From assembly GCF_024139115.2 (NCBI RefSeq), contig NC_085141.1, positions 400,355,591 through 400,419,590 on the forward strand: a stretch of DNA of 64,000 nt, written 5' to 3'. Numbering within the stretch: position 1 is the stretch's first letter; each line of letters opens with the position of its first letter. Under the pieces are notes generated by a model. The model was not told the origin of the DNA. It made no database searches and was given only the letters and a program-made list of their open reading frames with translations. Origin of the DNA: Armigeres subalbatus. Lineage: Eukaryota; Arthropoda; Insecta; Diptera; Culicidae. Shown piece by piece: positions 22,384 to 32,848 of the stretch. The position numbers and the translations under genes are program-made.

Positions 22384-24800
22384 AACGATGCATAAACTTC
22401 GCAGCCTCACGCGGAATGGTAGTCCGAAGCACCTTCTTTCCCCGCAAAAATATCCACAAGGCCACATGGAGATCACCTAACCAAGAAACGGAAAACCAAA
22501 TCGACCACGTTCTAATCGACGGTAAATTCTTCTCCGACATCACGAACGTCCGCACTTACCGCAGTGCGAATATTGAATCCGACCACTACCTCGTTGCAGT
22601 ATGCCTGCGCTCAAAACTCTCGACGGTGTACAACACGCGTCGAAGTCGGACGCCGCGGCTTAACATTGGGCGGCTACAAGACGGTAGACTAGCCCAAGAA
22701 TACGCGCAGCAGCTGGAAGTGGCACTTCCAACGGAAGAGCAGCTATGGCTGGAGAGATATTCGATCCGCCATTGGTAGCACCGCAACCGCTGCACTTGGC
22801 ACGGTGCCCCCGGATCAGAGAAACGACTGGTATGACGGCGAATGTGAGCAGTTAGTGGAAGAGAAGAATGCAGCATGGGCGAGATTGCTGCAACACCGCA
22901 CGAGGGCGAACAAGGCACGATATAAACAGGCGCGGAACAGACAAAACTCGATTTTCCGGAGGAAAAAGCGCCAGCAGGAAGATCGAGACCGTGAAGAAAC
23001 GGAACAACTGTACCGCGCTAATAACACACGAAAGTTCTATGAGAAGTTAAACCGTTCACGTAAGGGCCACGTGCCACAGCCCGATATGTGTAAGGACATA
23101 AACGGGAGCCTTCTTACGAACGAGCGTGAGGTGATCCAAAGGTGGCGGCAGCACTACGAAGAACACCTGAATGGCGATGTGGCAGACGAAGATGGCGGTA
23201 TGGTGATGGACCTGGGAGAACGCGCGCAGGACATAATTCTACCGGCTCCGGATCTCCAGGAAATCCAGGAGGAGATTGGCCGGCTCAAGTACAACAAAGC
23301 CCCTGGAGTTGACCAACTACCAGGAGAGCTATTTAAACACGGTGGTGAGGCACTGGCTAGAGCGCTGCACTGGGTCATTACCAAGATTTGGGAGGAGGAA
23401 GTTTTGCCGCAGGAGTGGATGGAAGGTGTCGTGTGTCCCATCTACAAAAAGGGCGATAAGCTGGATTGTAGCAACTACCGCGCAATCACATTGCTGAACG
23501 CCGCCTACAAGGTACTCTCCCAAATTTTATGCCGTCGACTAGCACCAACTGCAAGGGAGTTCGTGGGGCAGTACCAGGCGGGTTTTATGGGCGAACGCTC
23601 CACCACGGACCAGGTGTTTGCCATTCGTCAAGTACTGCAGAAATGCCGCGAATACAACGTGCCCACACATCATCTATTCATCGACTTCAAAGCCGCTTAT
23701 GATACAATCGATCGGGACCAGCTATGGCAGCTAATGCACGAACACGGTTTTCCGGATAAACTGATACGGTTGATCAAAGCGACGATGGATCGGGTGATGT
23801 GCGTAGTTCGAGTTTCAGGGGCATTCTCGAGTCCCTTCGAAACCCGCAGAGGGTTACGGCAAGGTGATGGTCTTTCGTGTTTGCTATTCAACATCGCTTT
23901 GGAAGGTGTAATACGAAGAGCAGGGATTAACACGAGTGGTACAATTTTCAATAAGTCCGTCCAGCTATTTGGTTTCGCCGACGACATAGATATTATGGCA
24001 CGTAACTTTGAGTAGATGGAGGAAGCCTACATCAGACTGAAGAGGGAAGCTAAGCGGATCGGACTAGTCATCAACACGTCGAAGACGAAGTACATGATAG
24101 GAAGAGGTTCAAGAGAAGACAATGTGAGCCACCCACCGCGAGTTTGCATCGGTGGTGACGAAATCGAGGTGGTAGAAGAATTTGTGTACTTGGGCTCACT
24201 GGTGACTGCCGAAAATGACACCAGCAGAGAAATTCGGAGACGCATAGTGGCTGGAAATCGTACGTACTTTGGACTCCGCAAGACGCTTCGATCGAATAGA
24301 GTTCGCCGCCGTACCAAACTGACAATCTACAAAACGCTAATTAGACCGGTAGTCCTCTACGGACACGAGACCTGGACGATGCTCGTGGAGGACCAACGCG
24401 CACTTGGAGTTTTCGAAAGGAAAGTGCTGCGTACCATCTATGGTGGGGTGCAGATGGCGGACGGTACGTGGAGGAGGCGAATGAACCACGAATTGCATCA
24501 GCTATTGGGAGAACCATCCATCGTTCACACCGCGAAAATCGGACGACTGCGATGGGCCGGGCACGTAGCCAGAATGTCGGACAGTAACCCGGTGAAAATG
24601 GTTCTCGACAACGATCCGACGGGCACAAGAAGGCGAGGTGCGCAGCGGGCAAGGTGGATCGATCAGGTGGAAGATGACTTGCGGACCCTCCGTAGACTGC
24701 GTGGTTGGCGACGTGTAGCCATGGACCGAGCCGAATGGAGAAGACTCTTATATACCGCACAGGCCACTTCGGCCTTAGTCTGAATAAATAATAATAATAG
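22384..24800 (+). mobile_element. RTE-clade LINE, 5'-truncated, nearly open
   Basis: Begins inside the endonuclease (FAASRGMVVRSTFF region) and runs to AATAATAATAATAG, a trinucleotide tail typical of RTE elements. It breaks off exactly where the host inverted-repeat element resumes (TAAATAGTGGCCC). Same family type as the 15.3-kb copy but clearly diverged. Confidence 0.8.
22416..24783 (+). pseudogene. RTE LINE ORF2 with one frameshift and one in-frame stop
   Basis: The first frame (22,416-22,778) has ENQIDHVLIDGKFF and NIESDHYLVAV, the end of the endonuclease. After a frameshift near 22,760, codons from 22,804 encode RNDWYDGECEQLVEE, the linker and the RT: LKYNKAPGVDQLPGELF, CPIYKKGDKLDCSNYRAI, HLFIDFKAAYDTID, RRGLRQGDGLSCLLFN, GFADDIDIMARNFE. 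TAG at 24,013-24,015 then interrupts before MEEAYIRLKREAKR. The last 255 codons are open, with YGHETWTMLVED and RLRWAGHVARMSDSNP. All catalytic residues are intact, so only two lesions separate it from an open frame downstream of the truncation. Confidence 0.85.
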
Positions 24801-24834
24801 TAAATAGTGGCCCGGTTTCAGCGAGAATTACTCA

Positions 24835-25189
24835 GTTAGTAGAATAACAATAATTGAAAGCAAATACATACGTATCTAATCTAATCTAATCTCACACTTG
24901 CGTAGCCAATACTTGAAAGCATCCTGGAAAATGACGGTTTCTGAATTCCGTCATTTTTCTTTTCATATGACCAGGCCAACTCCCAGTATGTACCGCAAAG
25001 ATGATTCCTAGATATCGAGCAACTTCAGGAATACCTAAAGTAACTCAATAGCTTGGAATCAAGGGGAAAGAAAGAAAGCGTGGACCTCCCGTACCAAACG
25101 CTTCCAATAATGTACATAGTTACCTAATATTCATAATAAAAGGTATGTGCGAGTTTATGTATGCATGTATATGAGTATGTATGTATGTG
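24835..25189. repeat. TAATC short repeat and unassigned flank
   Basis: At 24,872-24,892 the pentamer TAATC is repeated three times, resembling a LINE tail. GACGGTTTCTGAATTCCGTC at 24,932 is a small inverted repeat. 25,140-25,190 is a TATG/TGTA microsatellite. Confidence 0.4.
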
Positions 25190-25672
25190 TTTTTTTTTTC
25201 TTCCTAAGCAATGGAGGGGGAATCTACTCAACAGACATCCTGGGTTGTCCAGGAAGTGCGGTGTTACGGACCACCTCCAACAGCCAACGAGGGAGGCAGG
25301 ACTACATGCCCGACCCGCTAAACCGTTTCCATTGCCGCCAAGCCCATCGTCCCTTCGGTACAACCAGAAAGTAATGCTTCAAAGAGGAGCCAGTGCACAA
25401 CGCACCCTCGAGGTTAGCTGCGTGTCCTTGCAGCATCGAACATCGTGACTCGCTTTTTTAGAAGAACACCATGGTATTGTGCCAGCGTATTGCCGGCTTT
25501 CCAGGTGGCCTTACCACGCCCTATTTCCTCGGATGGTGTGAAGGGTCGACTTCACGCCTGCTTCCCTCTGCACGACTGGTATCAAGAATGGTGATGCCAC
25601 GTGTACCCCAAATTGACCTCTCTACGATAGGGTCTATTCGCCAACACACAGAAGGACTTGCCGACGCGGTGC

Positions 25673-26159
25673 CTACGCCTGCCCCAGCCCTTTCCGTCCA
25701 ACGATACCATGTTGTTCTTCGCGCGGCCACTTGTTCGATAAAAGGATCGAGTTCGACCACAGGGCACCGCGGCACCGGTATGACCCATGAAGCCGACTCC
25801 GAACCCTTGGATCACCTCTTATTTCCGCCTGAACTAGCCATTCCTCGAGTCCACGCGCCACCTTCTGTGTAGCTCCGAGACGATTTGGACGGTCACCAAG
25901 ACCAAGCATGTGGTCACGCATTGTGCGAAAACGTGGGCACACGAACAACACGTGTTCCGCCGTTTCCTCTAAACCTGCGCACACCGGACACTTGGTATGG
26001 ACAGAGCGACACTAGCCAGAAGCTTGCGCTTGCTGGCATAAACCGCAGAGCTATTGGACATCATCCGGGACAATGCCACTTTAGCTGTGGAGGCACGCTT
26101 GCAGGCGTAATTGACGTGGCTAAAAAAGGTGAGCTTATCGTCGATCATTACCCCCAAGA
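25673..26159 (-). pseudogene. R1-like LINE C-terminal region
   Basis: In minus-strand order LGVMIDDKLTFFSHVNYAC and RKLLASVALS (26,157-25,969), then CAGLEETAEHVLFVCPRFR (25,984 onward). The cysteine/histidine spacing is the C-terminal knuckle seen in R1-type ORF2. Frameshifts separate the pieces. The upstream partner SERSIK lies at about 27,460, beyond the inserted LINE. Confidence 0.65.
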
Positions 26160-26164
26160 GTTTG

Positions 26165-27454
26165 TTTGTTTGTTTATTATTGTCCAGTAGTGTAAGATAT
26201 AAATCTTTTTAAAATTACTGCCTTCGATTTTGGAAAGATACAAAAGCTGTCAAAATTATTGTCATTAACTAGTCTACTACTTATTAAATAAATTTAATTA
26301 GGACGGTTCCAAAAATTGATGCAGCCACTCTTGAAACTTGCTTCCGACGAAGAATGTTTTACTTCGGGTGGTAATGAATTCCAGTTTACCACACCTCTAA
26401 CGAACAGCGAACTAGCGTAGCATAACGTATCGTTAGCTGGAACTACAAGATTCTGCAAACGTCGACCTCGGGACTGAATAAGCCTCCTATACAGTATCGT
26501 AGGAGTTTGAGTTACCGCCAGGTTTCTCAGAAAAAATGAAGGAGCGATGCGCATAGAAGTATTGTATAGGTTACAATAAGTCCAATAAGGTTACGTTGCA
26601 GGTGACTCACATGATCGTAGCGGTTTAATCCATATACGTAGCGCACACAGCAGTTAAGCGCCACTCGAAGTCGATCTAAAGAGTTTGCATTCGGATGAAC
26701 ATATAATATATCGCCGAACATGAAATGCCTCAGGATCAGGGATTTGAAGAGCTTCATCTTGATAGACGAAGATGCAGCGGAGGTACAGCAATACAGCGAG
26801 CCCAGGCTGGCTTAGATTTTGCCACATTGCTGAGTAATCAGTCCATCCCACTGCAGATCACTTTGAAAAACGAATCCAAGGTTGTTTGCTTCGTGTGACC
26901 AATCAATGATCTGACCATCCATTACGATTCCAGGAACGGGTGGGGTAAATCCATCAGCAATACGACGTCGGCTTGTGACGAACAAAGCTTTACTCTTAGC
27001 TGGGTTTACTCGAAGATTGATTCGCCGTCTGCCAGTGCCACATGTACAAGGTCCTCATTCACCATTCTGACAAGTTCTCGTGTGCAAGGGCCAAGCCGAG
27101 TAATGTAAAGCTCACCCACAGAGAAACAGACGTCTCACTTAGAACAAAATGCAATAAAAATCATCGTCACGGAAACATGGTCGCCCAATGCTAAAATCAC
27201 TGTGTGTGACCAAGCGGCAACCAGATGGCAGTAGTGGGCAAACTTCAAACACAAGCAAAGTCGATGCAAGCGCCGATTGACCACCTACAAAAAAATAAAT
27301 AAACCGTTTGAAAGGTGAACGATAGATCATGTGTTAAGTGAGACGTCTGTATCTCTGTGGCTCAACATCATCAGCAAAAATTTGAATTGAGCAAGACTTA
27401 AGTACCGTTGGTAGATCGTTGATCTGACAGCTGAAGAGTAGTGGACCAAGGACT
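26165..27454 (-). mobile_element. CR1/L2-like LINE 3' fragment inserted in the R1-like LINE
   Basis: Minus-strand frames encode NSLDRLRVALNCCVRYVYG, LIQSRGRRLQNLVVP and GVVNWNSLPPEVKHSSSEAS. This is the RT thumb and C-terminal tail style of CR1/L2-type LINEs. The 3' end is an AAAC repeat (inverse TTTGTTTGTTTG at 26,161). GTTTG at 26,160-26,164 and 27,455-27,459 may be the target duplication. Removing the segment joins SERSIK to LLGVMIDDKLTF of the R1-like LINE. Strongly 5'-truncated. Confidence 0.7.
27117..27358. mobile_element. CACAGA-ended MITE, copy 1
   Basis: Ends CACAGAGAAACAGACGTCTC and the inverse GAGACGTCTGTATCTCTGTG. Flanked by GCTCACC (27,110-27,116) and GCTCAAC (27,359-27,365), a 7-bp duplication with one change. 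Shares an internal block (ACCAGATGGC, GTAGTG, GCAAAC) with the copy at 31,308-31,560, confirming one family. It lies in the CR1/L2-like LINE. Confidence 0.8.
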
Positions 27455-27901
27455 GTTTGATGGAGCGTTCAGAGGTGACCGCGCAGTTGCCTGCCCTTAT
27501 CACTGATTGTTGCTCCGACTTTCGGTTGTTAACAACAATCACCTCAGTCTTGTGGTGAGCCAGTTCAAACTTCTTGGAACTCATCCACTCCTCCACAATT
27601 GCGATCGAGTGGGCTGCAGTCAACTCCTCAACTCCTCAGTCAAGACCTCCAGCGTAATATCGTCAGCGAAGCCGACGATTACCACACCCACCGGGAACTT
27701 CCACCTCAAGACACCGTCGTACATGACGTTCCATAACACCGGACCCAGTATGTAACATTGCGGAACCCCTGAGGTTATGTCAACGCACTTCCGCCCCAGC
27801 CCCGTGTGGTACGCCAGTATTCGATTCTGGAAGTAGCTTCAGAGAATTTTATACAGGTACTCGGGAATTCCAAGACGCAGGAGCGCATCTGCAATAGCTG
27901 C

Positions 27902-28654
27902 CTAACTGGCACTATTGAATACATTCCTCACGTCGAGAGTCACTACTGCACAACAGCGAACTCCCCTCCTCTTACGCTGGATAGCTATCTCCGCGGATTT
28001 GGTAACCGACAAGATAGCGTCTACGGTCGACTTACCCTTTCGGAAGCCAAAGTGGTTACTCGATAGACCATCCGCACCCTCCGTGCGTATCAACAACCTG
28101 TTGAGGATGATCTTCTCGAGCACCTTCCCCGCCGTATCAAGCAGGCATATTGGTCTATATGCCGACGAATCCCCCGGTGTTTTTCCCGCCTTTGGCAATA
28201 GGACCAAGCTCTGCCTTTTCCATGCTTCAGGGAAGACTCCCTCGTCCAGGTATCTCTGCATGACAGAACTGAACATCTCGGGAACCTCAGCAATGACCGC
28301 TTTGATGGCCAGGTTCGGAATACCATCCGGTCCTGGCGCCTTACCTACACTAAGGGACTGTGCAAGTTCCGCCACAGTTACTCTTCCCTCGTCGGCCACC
28401 CTGGCCCCTGGCAGCTCCACAAAGTGAGGCCAGGGACTTGGGTCATGACGTGGGAAGAGCCCCGCGATGATCTTCCCCAGCATCTCTGGAGACCGCTCTA
28501 TAGGGGCCATCGCCCCACGTGTCTTGGTCATTACGACCCTATAGGCGTCACCCCATGGATTCGCGTTGGCACTTTGACACAGACCCTCGAAGCAGGCTTT
28601 TTTGCTTGATCTAATCTCAGTCTTCAGAGTGGCTCTAGGAGCCACAAACGCCAC
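27902..28654 (-). pseudogene. R1-like LINE reverse transcriptase, N-terminal part
   Basis: 250 open codons. KSSKKACFEGL-type linker, PWGDAYRVVMTKTRG, then SVGKAPGPDGIPNLAIKAV, EAWKRQSLVLLPKAGK, AYRPICLLDTAGKVLEKII, NHFGFRKGKSTVDAI. VVTLDVRNVFNSAS follows, where the usual D-x-x-x-A-F region has Val-Arg-Asn. The frame then breaks. Downstream pieces in other frames (27,480-27,900) include a GVPQ-like box changed to GVPQCYILGPVLWN and GFADDITLEVL, so both palm motifs exist but not in one frame. Confidence 0.75.
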
Positions 28655-28677
28655 CCGTCGTTCAACACGCTCCTCTT

Positions 28678-28977
28678 CTGTGCATAATATACATAATTTT
28701 CATAATTTTTAGAGTTGGTGATGTGAATGATAAAATCATTGAAATTTAAATTAATTTTACATGATTCTATCGGAAACCTTGGTGAGTGAGCACGTGGGTG
28801 TAAAAACAAATCAAAACAAACTCCATTACATTTCATACAAACCGCAGCTTGCACCTTCATATAAGCATCAACCAAAATGAATATCTTCGCAAATGAAAAC
28901 AAAGCAGCTTTCATGAAACTGTATTTCATCGCTGAAACTCTTTGTTTTTTGCCTATTCCGACGATAAATCTGTGATG
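28678..28977. other. Unassigned segment ahead of the retroposon
   Basis: AT-rich, no recognised motif. It contains the left copy of the retroposon target duplication at 28,954-28,977. Confidence 0.4.
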
Positions 28978-29360
28978 CCGTGTTTGTATCATCATATGTA
29001 TGGCGTCGTTCAAAAGAAATAATTAGTCGCTTACCAAGGCGATTTCCAATATATTTCCTTCCCAAATAACATACTATTCCTTTCCAGTGCGCTCATGGAG
29101 ATGCAGAGGATTCCTCGGTCTCTTGTAGCAATGAGTGTCGAACTAATGTTCCTCCCCTTATCCTAATTGACTATGAGGACGTGGCCGGCATCGTTATTTG
29201 TCGTTATTGGTTGGTTAAAGAAACTCCGAAGCATGTACGTACAGTGAGAATAGCTTTCTAGTCCCGAGAAAACTATTCAATTGGTGAGCTGTGCATTATT
29301 TGTTGTTTCTCGGCCAATCACGACTAGCAACTACGATGGGTACAGTCAATCAAGCTAAGC
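28978..29360 (+). mobile_element. TAAGC-tailed retroposon with 24-bp target duplication
   Basis: The 24 bases starting TATTCCGACGATAAATC occur at 28,954-28,977 and again at 29,361-29,384. Between them is a 383-bp element whose last 300 bp match the retroposon at 2,060-2,331. It ends in AAGCTAAGC. Non-coding, presumably mobilised by a partner LINE. Confidence 0.85.
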
Positions 29361-30511
29361 TATTCCGACGATAAATCTGTGATGCTTTCAGCAAACTCGA
29401 CCTCCGACCTCGACCAGTTCCGTCTCAAAAGTGTAAATTTAAGCTATCGTTTACATGTGAGGGGGTTAGAAGCAAAGGGGTGTAAGTGACAAAAAATAAA
29501 TTTCCGAGATAAATATAGCACGTGATTCTTCGTCGCAAAATAAGGCTCCAGGTGAAATCCCACAAATTTTAAAAAAATATTAAAGGTGTTTTAGCAATGC
29601 AAGAAAAAATGGCACATAATGAAAAGTGATTTTAATTTGGAGGCAAAGGGATACAAGCGCATATTAAATATATTGTTGCATGAAAATTGATCTTTTCATT
29701 TACAAACACATCACCATATTCATGAGGGTCTATACATTCACAAGTGTTTATAAATTTGAATAATAGTACCTGTCGACAACAACGCTGTTTTGCAGATGGT
29801 ATTGTAGTCAGAATAGCGTGGTAGTATACAATTAACCGCGTCAGCTACTGAAAGTTGTAGAGCTTTGGGATTTGATCATCTGTCGGTAAGCAGTATTATT
29901 ACTTTTAATGAACCTTTAACTTTAAATAAAACGTTTTGTTTAAAGTTTATGAAACCAAGATGTCTAGCAGCGAGGAAACTTTTTACGACAGCGACAAAGA
30001 TCCAGCATATGACGAGGAGCTTGAATCTGAATCATGTGGATCATCCATTTCTGAGGTGGAATTATCAGCAGATGAAAATGTACCAAACAGCCGGGAAGCG
30101 AATGATGAAGCAGTGAATAACAGCTTCGAGGAAGGTGAATGTTCATATCAGGCTGATAAAGAAGCAAGCGGTAGAACTCGGAAACGGTTACGGAAAACTG
30201 ATTCATGGAAGCGGAACGTACTAAGCAGACTACGGAATTCAGGACAGAGCTATACTGATCTTAAAGGTAATCGACATAAGAATAAGACTTTACAACCTAT
30301 TGGTGATCATGATTGCCGCTATAAGTGCTCCGATTTCTCCGAGAATCAGAGAACATATCCAATCTTTTCCCAAATTTCAAAGCCATTATTCAAGACAGTG
30401 CAATAGTGAAACCAGTTATTTATCCCCCGACTTGAACATCCGAAAGATGTATCAGCTTTATGAAGAATTTTGCGTTAAGGAAAATCATGCCCCTGTAAAA
30501 GAAAGCTATTA

Positions 30512-30951
30512 CAGTACTGACCCGATTTTGTCACTCCCCGATTTTGTCTACCCCCGATTTTGTCTACCCCCGATTTTATCACGTTTTCGACCCGATTTTA
30601 TCACGTCCCGATTTTGTCACGTTTTCGACCCGATTTTGTCACCCCAAAAAAAATTGTCATTCTTTTTATTTTCGTAAATAATACCAAAAACAACATTGAT
30701 TTTCATGAAATAACTTTCACCGCCTGTAGTTTATTACGAACGACTTCTGAGTACCTGGGAAATATTCTGTAAGCAATTTCGACAAGAAATAACGGGTACC
30801 GTTCACGCATTTTGCCTTTCCAAGGCATAAAATGATTCATATTTGTGGAATGAATTAAAAAAAATGAAAATATTTTTTTCCAATTTTATCACATACCCTG
30901 TTTTATCACCCCAAAATTCACCAGGGGGGTGACAAAATCGGGATATTACTG
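30512..30951. mobile_element. MITE with TA duplication and CCCGATTTTGTCAC iterons
   Basis: Left end CAGTACTGACCCGATTTTG and right end, inverted, CAGTAATATCCCGATTTTG. TA at 30,510-30,511 and 30,952-30,953. The left arm holds at least six degenerate copies of CCCGATTTTGTCAC. Removing the element and one TA restores ESYYRHIF in the transposase frame. CAGT ends with TA duplication point to a Tc1/mariner or pogo-type source. Confidence 0.85.
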
Positions 30952-31307
30952 TATCGTCATATTTTCAACACACAGTTTAATTTGCGGTTCAAAATGCCTT
31001 ACACTGATACCTGTATGACATGCGATAAACTTGAAAATACTATTAATAATGAAGATAATCAGGAATTGGTCGAAGAAAGCAGAACTGCAAAAGAAATTCA
31101 TCTAAAACAAGCGGAAAAGGCGAAAATGGCTAAAAACGAGGCCAAACAAATGGCAAAAAACAACCCCTCACAGATAAGAGCACTTTGCTTTGACTTAGAG
31201 AAAACTCTTCCTACTCCTATGCTATCTTCTAGTATTGTGTTTTACACCAGACAACTTTGAACCTATAATTTAGGTATACATGATCTGGGAACAAATGAAG
31301 CGTCTAT

Positions 31308-31560
31308 CACAGACAAACAGACATAACACTCGTCAAATTTCCATCGCTCACTGATTTACTGGTCAATTCAAATAATCATTAGTTGGCCAATCGATCACTC
31401 GTGGCGCGCAAATCGGTTTTGCTCTAGTTTGACGTTTGCTCACTACCGCCATCTGGTTCGTGATTTGCCCAACTAACTGAAATCAACAGATGTCGTTAGT
31501 GTTTAAACGACGATGAATTTGATAAGTGGATGTTCAATGTGTTATGTCTGTTTGTCTGTG
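31308..31560. mobile_element. CACAGA-ended MITE, copy 2
   Basis: Perfect 22-bp inverted ends starting CACAGACAAACAGACATAAC. CGTCTAT flanks it at 31,301-31,307 and 31,561-31,567, a 7-bp duplication. Removing the element and one duplication joins GTNEAS to MFMWHEGEGG in the transposase frame. Same family as 27,117-27,358. Confidence 0.9.
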
Positions 31561-32559
31561 CGTCTATGTTCATGTGGCATGAAGGGGAAGGTGGAAGGGG
31601 ATCTCAAGAAGTTGGATCATGTCTGCTGCAATATGCTCAATCATTGCCTTCAACAATCAAACATCTTATTGCATTCAGCGATAACTGCGGAGGCCAGAAC
31701 AAGAACCACAATATTATAAAATTTTGGATGCACATCATAAGTAAAACCAGTATCGAAGAAATTGATCACAAATTTCTAATTTCCGGTCATTCGTATATGG
31801 AGTGCGATCAGGATTTCGGAATAATCGAAAAATCTAAAAAACGGACCCAATACGTGTTTGTTCCTGATGATTGGATTAATATTGTAAAAACTGCAAGCAA
31901 AAAATTCAAAGTCATTAGGATGGGAATCAAGAGTTTCAAATCAATCGAAAACATGCAGAAAGTTGTTTCCAATAAGCAAATTAAAGGCATAAGAGCTATG
32001 CAATGGATACGCATAGAGAGATCATCGCCATTTACCTTGCTTTACAAAAATTCATTGGAAGATGATGAACCATTCCAATCGATCGATATGCGACAAAGAA
32101 AACAAGGGCGCCCTATGTCGGCCTCGACGATTAATTTGGGCGTTTTATACAAGGAACATCTGCCAATCAAGATAGCTAAGTATAACGACCTTCAGAAGCT
32201 CATGAACTATCTTCCTCCAGTTAATCATGAATTTTACACTACGCTTAAGCACACCTCCGGCAAAAACAAACGAAATGAAGACGATGCTGCCGAAGGTGAT
32301 TATCTCACAGATTATGATTCTGAATGATTGAACACAAATCTTCCCTTATGTATAATGTATCATGATTATTGAAATAAACTTATTCTCTAGTATTTCTTTT
32401 TTCCGATTTATGAATAAATGCACTGTTAAAACCATTTGGTGGAAAAGGGATACAAGCCACTTGTTTGGAGGCAAAGGGGTGTAAGTGACCATAGTCAAAA
32501 AATCTAATTTTCAATATTATTGGGCAATATGGAAAAAAAATATATTTATCCCGCCTAGA

Positions 32560-32848
32560 CTGCCGTTCTACACATAATTGTCCCATGTTACCTTTGATGA
32601 AAAAAACTAAACTCGAGTCAATTTGTCCCACTCATTTCAGAATCGATTTGATCTTGAAATTTAACAAATATTTGTTATGAGCGTAGACAACACTATTCCA
32701 GGACATAAAACGAATCATTTCTTATTTAAACGGTTTTCAGTCTCAATTATCATCAAACAACAACTTAATTTTTTCAGTGGGACAAATCGACTCGAGTTTG
32801 AGATTTTTCAGCAAAGGTAACATGGGACAATTATGCGTAGAACGGCAG
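32560..32848. mobile_element. MITE with CTGCCGTTC ends
   Basis: Left CTGCCGTTCTACACATAATT and right, inverted, CTGCCGTTCTACGCATAATT. The inverted ends continue through GTCCCATGTTACCTTTG, about 38 bp. TAGA flanks both sides (32,556-32,559 and 32,849-32,852), a 4-bp duplication. The second inverted block ACTCGAGTC/GACTCGAGT adds internal symmetry. Confidence 0.85.

Larger units (their letters stand above)
21869..24834. mobile_element. Inverted-repeat element interrupted by an RTE LINE
   Basis: Left end TGAGTAATTCTCGCTGAAAC (21,869) is matched by the inverse GTTTCAGCGAGAATTACTCA (to 24,834). The interior has a second inverted pair: GTCAATTCTTGACTCACC at about 22,048 and its inverse at about 22,366. 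The LINE at 22,384-24,800 sits inside. About 170 bp expected in the right arm is missing, so the LINE insertion or a later event deleted it. Target duplication not resolved. Confidence 0.7.
25190..28677 (-). mobile_element. R1-like LINE, 5'-truncated and broken
   Basis: The minus strand reads from an RT linker (28,654) through the RT palm to a C-terminal CCHC-like region near 25,900. A 3' UTR follows and ends in an A-rich run near 25,192. Style of motifs (KACFEGLCQSANANPWGDAY, AEHVLFVCPRF) resembles R1-clade LINEs. It is interrupted by another LINE at 26,165-27,454. Confidence 0.7.
29960..32327 (+). pseudogene. Transposase-like protein, disrupted by a stop, a frameshift and two MITEs
   Basis: The ATG at 29,960 opens an acidic N-terminus (MSSSEETFYDSDKDPAYDEE). 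A basic region follows, with RKRLRKTDSWKRNVLSRLRN, and a Cys motif CRYKC. A frameshift lies near 30,355. PDLNIRKMYQLYEEFCVKEN and PVKESYY follow, cut by a MITE, then RHIFNTQFNLRFK, and DTCMTCDKL with a lysine-rich helix. FDLEKTLPTPML (likely first catalytic Asp) precedes RQL, then TGA at 31,258-31,260 where related proteins have Trp, then TYNLGIHDLG. A second MITE follows. The core is FSDNCGGQNKNHNIIKF (second Asp) and GHSYMECDQDFGIIEK. It ends at 32,327 in an acidic tail. I recall this architecture from repetitive insect proteins with a transposase-like fold; the catalytic role is inferred. Confidence 0.7.

Noticed and set aside
22586..24760. Minus-strand frames up to 139 codons opposite the plus-strand RTE LINE
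   Set aside because: Antisense shadows of the RT; the sense frame has complete catalytic motifs.
25471..25872. Plus-strand 133-codon frame
   Set aside because: Antisense to the 3' region of the R1-like LINE on the minus strand.
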